From Pontederia crassipes (lineage: Eukaryota; Streptophyta; Magnoliopsida; Commelinales; Pontederiaceae), in assembly GCA_030549335.1 (NCBI GenBank), contig CM060198.1, positions 52,512,995-52,576,994 on the forward strand: a stretch of 64,000 bases of DNA. The letters run 5' to 3'. The notes under the pieces are model-generated. The model had not been told where the DNA came from, searched no databases, and saw only the letters and a program-made list of their open reading frames with translations. Positions within the stretch are counted from its first letter, which is position 1. Every line of letters starts with the position of its first letter. Position numbers and translations under genes: made by a program. Below, one piece after another: positions 59,781 to 64,000 of this stretch.

Positions 59781-60412
59781 TTGCTAAGGTTGTCTGCTAG
59801 GTAGGATAATATATGTCAGATTTTTTACCTTACATATATGGTGTAGCTCTTTAGGCATTCCTACATTCTTTCATCGCTTCATTGTGTTTGTTGGGTACCA
59901 TGGAGTTGTCTCTTTTGTGAGAGCAATTTCGAAAAACAGCTTGTTCAAAGGACCCAAAATGGGAAGTCAGCCTTCAAAGTTTTGTAAATTATGTTACTGA
60001 ATATTTATAAATATGTGACCTCATTCTTTTATTACATCCTTGTTCTGTTGGCATTGGCTGTAAGCACATAACTCAATCGCGACATAAATCGAATGCATGA
60101 CTTTTTTTGTGTACAGATTTTGAAACTTAATTAGATAAACATAATCTTTCACAGAACCACTCGGCATCCAATTTCTCGTTTTGCTAAATATCAACATATC
60201 ACCACCACTCAAAATTCCAATTGTTTCTCTTGCTAATGTTTGTAATTGGACCTACCAAAACTATAGATATGTTTGTGTGAAATCGCAATGATATCAAGGG
60301 TCGATGTTTGTAGTGTTATTTACATCTCAAGGATCAGAACGTGGCACATGATGCTACAGAATGTCTCAGAAAACAAATCCAAAAATCACCGCTATAAACA
60401 TCAACTGGAGAC
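59781..60412. other. Shared 3' region of the convergent GALT and prolyl 4-hydroxylase genes
   Basis: Only 632 bp separate the two stop codons. Both 3' UTRs and terminators must lie here and may overlap. AATAAA-type signals are not clear-cut. Confidence 0.6.
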
Positions 60413-62021
60413 TTAATGATCACAGACCCTGCAACTTTTCCGGCAGTAGCCGGTGGTCACGTTGTTTCCAACCATGTAAATAGGATTCTTCTCGCACTCT
60501 CCGTTGGCAGCCCAATGTGGGCAGAGATCATTCTGATCTGCACATCCATCACCTGAGCTCGCCGGAGGGTGGTCGAAAGATCTGACGTGAATCCATTTTG
60601 CTGCTGACCATTTTTCGCCGTCTATCACGGGGCATGCAGCATGCAAACTTGCCGCATCCGTTGTCGCATTAGTGTGAAGGCTAAAGAAGAGCAAAGCATC
60701 ACCCTTGTGGGGTTTAACTGCAAGAAGACAAACTCATCAGACAGACTAAAGACAAACCCATCAGACAAACTGCAAGAAAAGTAGGATGATCATTATTGAA
60801 GCTAAAGCTGTTTTTCCTTGTTTCTTATTATTTGAATTGTACGATCGGTTCATACCTGCATATCCAGTTCTTGCACAATCAGTCCAACTGTCATCCTTTT
60901 CCTGTGCTCCCTGTAACAGGTGCAAGTTGCGTCTTATTTATGCCTGGTGTAATCATGGCAAAAGATGCTGATGGATGTAAATGTTTACCTCTGCATTTGG
61001 AAACACGGTTTCTCCGCCCTTATGAACATTAGAAAGGTACATCAGAACGGTGGCAAAGCGATGGCCACCAAGAGCTATGTTGGTTTGATCTTGGAAATAA
61101 TCGAAATGTGCATCATACTTCTGGCCCTTCTGATAACGTAATACTTGCATGGACTCGGCATTTTCTGAACAAAGTACGAATTTAAGAGCAAGGAAGAAAA
61201 ATGAAAAATAATGAAGTGTTTGTGTTAACAATGACTGTATCACTGACCTTCTGGAAGGAAGGTCCATTGAGCAATCCTATGCTCAATTCTTGCAATAATC
61301 TCATCCTTCATGCAGACAAGAAAGACAAATTAACTTTCAAGCAAATTTTGTGCAGCTTAAAAAGCCACATAATCATGTTACTATAATGTTATATTACAGT
61401 GATAAGATGACAACTCCATAGGTTAACTTGATCCCCATCAAGATGTGGATTCAGAAGAACAAAAGCATGCATCAGATTATTCAGATGACACCAAGAACCA
61501 GAACGCGCAGCTTGGTCACAAAGATTATACCTGGCGCTTGTCGAGGAACATGCCGTAGCTTGTTCGCACGTTGCTCATGATGCTCTTTCCGGAATCGTTG
61601 TCAGCCACCATGGATTTCTCCATCTTTCTCTTCGCCTGATCCCAAATTCCAGAGAACATGAATAAACAAACTCAAACAAGGTGCCAACTTGATTCCTCTT
61701 ATCGTATCTTGGCATGCTTACCAACTTGATGATGTGATCGCACTCTTCATCCGAAAGAAACCCCTTGTACAGGAACGCTCTGCCGATGAACCAGTGCACA
61801 GAGCAGATACTCCCATCAAGAACAGCGCAGCAGATCACAGACTGGAATTAATTAATTAGTTCATTCATTAATTACCTCGGCCTCCAAGCGAGTTGGACGA
61901 CTCGATTCAGGTCGTAGAAGCTGGACTCAGCAATGCCGACAGGAAGCTGCCCGGGGAGAGAGACCAGCGCGAGGACCAGAGAGGAGAGGAAGAAGGCCAG
62001 AGGAGAACCCAATAACCCCAT
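60413..62021 (-). CDS. P4H: Prolyl 4-hydroxylase with C-terminal ShKT domain (7 exons)
   Basis: Exons (minus strand) 62021-61876, 61779-61722, 61635-61531, 61305-61248, 61164-60989, 60910-60856 and 60717-60413 join in phase with GT-AG introns to 300 residues. An N-terminal hydrophobic signal/anchor (about 5-30) is followed by the conserved VVQLAW-PRAFLYKGFLSDEEC start. The 2-oxoglutarate/Fe(II) dioxygenase core has the iron ligands H142-x-D144 (AHFDYF) and H225 (SLHAACP), and the 2-oxoglutarate lysine K235 (GEKWSAAKWIHV). GGHRFATVLMYLSNV and GGETVFPNAE are present. Six cysteines from C258 to C298 form a ShKT module, found in one group of plant P4Hs. The enzyme converts peptidyl proline to 4-hydroxyproline in ER/Golgi, the residue that GALT enzymes galactosylate. 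An upstream in-frame ATG (62123) was rejected because the family starts at the signal peptide. Confidence 0.93.
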
Positions 62022-62744
62022 CGCCGGCAAGAAGAGATGCGTTTTCAGGGTGTTCAAGGAGAAGGTTTGATTTCGGTTCCGGCTGCGAGTTATAGAGACG
62101 AGAAAGCTTGAGATGGTCCTCAATGGTGGAGGAGTTTGCTTTCAGGAGGCGCCCACTGGTTTCAGGAGGGATTGAGGGAGGGAGGAGGAGGCTTCTGCTT
62201 TGAATGTTTTACTACCGCACTTTGGACACTTACCAGGGGCAGCATCAGCGCGCCGCGGTCTTCTGAAATCTTCGGTTTGGCCCATGGATTTATCGGACGA
62301 GTTGACTTGGCGGCTTGTCGAGGGATTGGATTCTGGTGTTGGATTCGGAGGGAGTCTTGTCTGCAATTCTTTTTTTTTATTTTTCATCCTTCGTATAGTC
62401 ACTTTTAAATTTGTACTATTTATTTATTTTATAATTGCATTATTTTTTATATTAGAATTAAAAAAATATTAAAGTCAAAGGATAAAACTATCTGATTTTT
62501 TTTTTATAATAATTAAGAATACACTTCAGTTTTATTTGTTTATTTCCGAATGCAACCTTGCTGAAGTTGACTTGCTTGAGATCACAAGGTTTTTTATGTT
62601 AATTTTAATTGAGCGGAGAATGCTGTAAAAAAATATTTAGAGAAAAATAGGAAATAAGTACTATATTTACTTTTAGAATAATCTTTTTTTAAACACTAAT
62701 GAGCTATATGTAACACTAATTTCAAACACTAACTAGCTATCTGT
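62022..62744. other. Promoter side of the prolyl 4-hydroxylase gene, then AT-rich spacer
   Basis: 62022 to about 62400 is GC-rich and is the likely promoter and 5' UTR for the minus-strand gene. No clear TATA box was found. Beyond that the sequence is AT-rich. Confidence 0.5.
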
Positions 62745-64000
62745 AACAAATTTAAGAAAAAAATAGTTCAGAATCTAACAACAATCTCTTCAAAATGTTA
62801 TCTCCTATGTCCAGAGAATGTATCATAATAATAAATAATTCTGTTGACGTGCCTTCTATTTAGAGGACAATAAAATTGGGTTCGGATTTGGGTCTGGGTT
62901 CCGAAAAATTAGGAATAAGACCGAGAATGAAATTGAAAATTTATTAAAAATAAATAATTTAATATTAATACAATTAAGTCAATTTTTAGATAATTTAATA
63001 TATTATTATAATTATATTTTAGTTGTGAATCGGGAATTGAATCGGAAATGGGTTGGGAATGGACTGAGTTTAGATAAATCATATTAGAATATTCTAAAAT
63101 TATACAAGTTTAATATATTATTGTAATTATATTTTTATTTTAATCGGACCAGGTTCTGGGCCAGAAATTTTAGTGATGGACCTAGTCCTGACTCGGAACC
63201 GATCAGATTTTTTCCAACTTAAAATCGGTTATACACCGAGTCAGGAATATTTCTTGAGAATTTGGGTCGGTCTGGTTCGGGTCGATTGACCATGCTCATC
63301 CCTACTTCTATTGAGAACTACCCCAAAATTCTTCAATGGTTAATGGATCACATCATCTACTCCAAATAGCATGCATATATCAAATTTCAATACATCATTA
63401 ACTCCTCCTACGTAATTGACAACTTAATTCTCCTCACCAGTAAATTGAATTTTAACCATTTAAAATCGTAGTTGTTTAAGGGGTTCAAGATTCTTACCAT
63501 TTCATCCAAGAACATATTTCTTGCATCATGTACCATCTTAGTCAGACATAAATTTGGTAGCTCTAAATCACTTGCCACAATATCAAACATTAACGAGATA
63601 TTTGTAATCAATTTAAGAAAAAACTTAAGGAAAAAAATCTGAACATGACAACAATTTTTTAAAATTCTATCTCCTTTTTGCATAAAATGTATCAAACTAA
63701 TAGACAATATTGTTGACGTGCCTTCTTCTAATAATTACTCCAAACTTTTTCCACATTTAGTGAATCACATCATGAACTCTAAATAGCATGAAGATATCAA
63801 ATTGCAGTACATCATTAACTCCATGTACGTAATTGGTAACTTAATTCTCCTCCATTAGTAAATTTGACATTTAATCATTTAAAATCATGACTATTTACGA
63901 GGATCAAATTTCATGCAATTTCATCCAAAGGCATCTTTCTTGCATTATGTATCATCTCAGTCAGATATGAATTTGGTAGTTCCAAGTTCTTGTCACAATT
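62745..64000. repeat. Tandem duplication, about 0.41-kb unit, interrupted by an hAT-type element
   Basis: Unit 1 runs 62745-62860 and resumes at 63313. Unit 2 starts about 63607 and runs off the right edge. Shared blocks include TTGACGTGCCTTCT, ATAGCATG, ACATCATTAACTCC, TACGTAATTG and CTTAATTCTCCTC. The spacing is 417 bp across the uninterrupted part and about 410 bp across the interrupted part after removing the insertion. Confidence 0.85.
62861..63304. mobile_element. hAT-type MITE, 444 bp
   Basis: Perfect 8-bp target duplication CTTCTATT (62853-62860 and 63305-63312). The ends are TAGAGGACAATAAAATTGGG and, inverted, TAGGGATGAGCATGGTC. Internal GGGTTCGG and TCGGTCTGGTTCGGG blocks resemble 42690-43118. 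Confidence 0.87.

Noticed and set aside
62142..62402. 86-codon frame with CPKCGSKTF, upstream of P4H on the minus strand
   Set aside because: A zinc-ribbon-like look but no family match. It sits in the probable promoter/5' UTR of P4H; CxxC alone is weak evidence.

Overview
The window is nuclear DNA of a flowering plant, most likely a monocot (inference). The first exons of the protein genes are very GC-rich and CpG-rich, while introns and spacers are AT-rich. Genes are split by short GT-AG introns, and most of the sequence is transposon-derived. No bacterial, organellar, rRNA or convincing tRNA signal was seen. Exon joins were worked out by hand from splice sites, reading phase and family similarity; no database was searched.

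Layout: 1-3064 holds the 5' LTR and decayed gag of a Copia-type retrotransposon (minus strand, running off the left edge). At 6342-7679 is an intronless pepsin-like aspartic protease homologue with both catalytic motifs altered. At 11685-13898 (minus) is a three-exon GPI-anchored lipid-transfer protein of the YLS3/xylogen type. From 15 to 28 kb lies a transposon-rich block: a deleted Gypsy element inserted inside a long-inverted-repeat element, a CACTA-like terminus, a large non-coding LTR element, and a probable Pack-MULE carrying a broken glutaredoxin gene. At 31841-33713 (minus) is a five-exon gene for a small secreted/single-pass membrane protein that I do not recognise. From 35 to 44 kb are hAT-type and Mutator-type non-autonomous elements, several with intact target duplications.

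The right end is the most coherent part. Two tandem plus-strand genes (46355-51862 and 55731-59780) encode galectin-domain GT31 hydroxyproline O-galactosyltransferases with the same seven-exon structure. A convergent minus-strand gene (60413-62021) encodes a prolyl 4-hydroxylase with a ShKT domain. Prolyl 4-hydroxylase makes hydroxyproline and GALT enzymes put the first galactose on it, so two consecutive steps of arabinogalactan-protein glycosylation are encoded side by side. The YLS3/xylogen-like gene 33 kb away belongs to a group that includes arabinogalactan-protein-type members.

Three minus-oriented AU-like SINE copies, each flanked by clear 17-18 bp target duplications, all lie inside introns of the genes above. 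The last 1.3 kb is a tandem duplication of about 0.41 kb interrupted by an hAT-type element.
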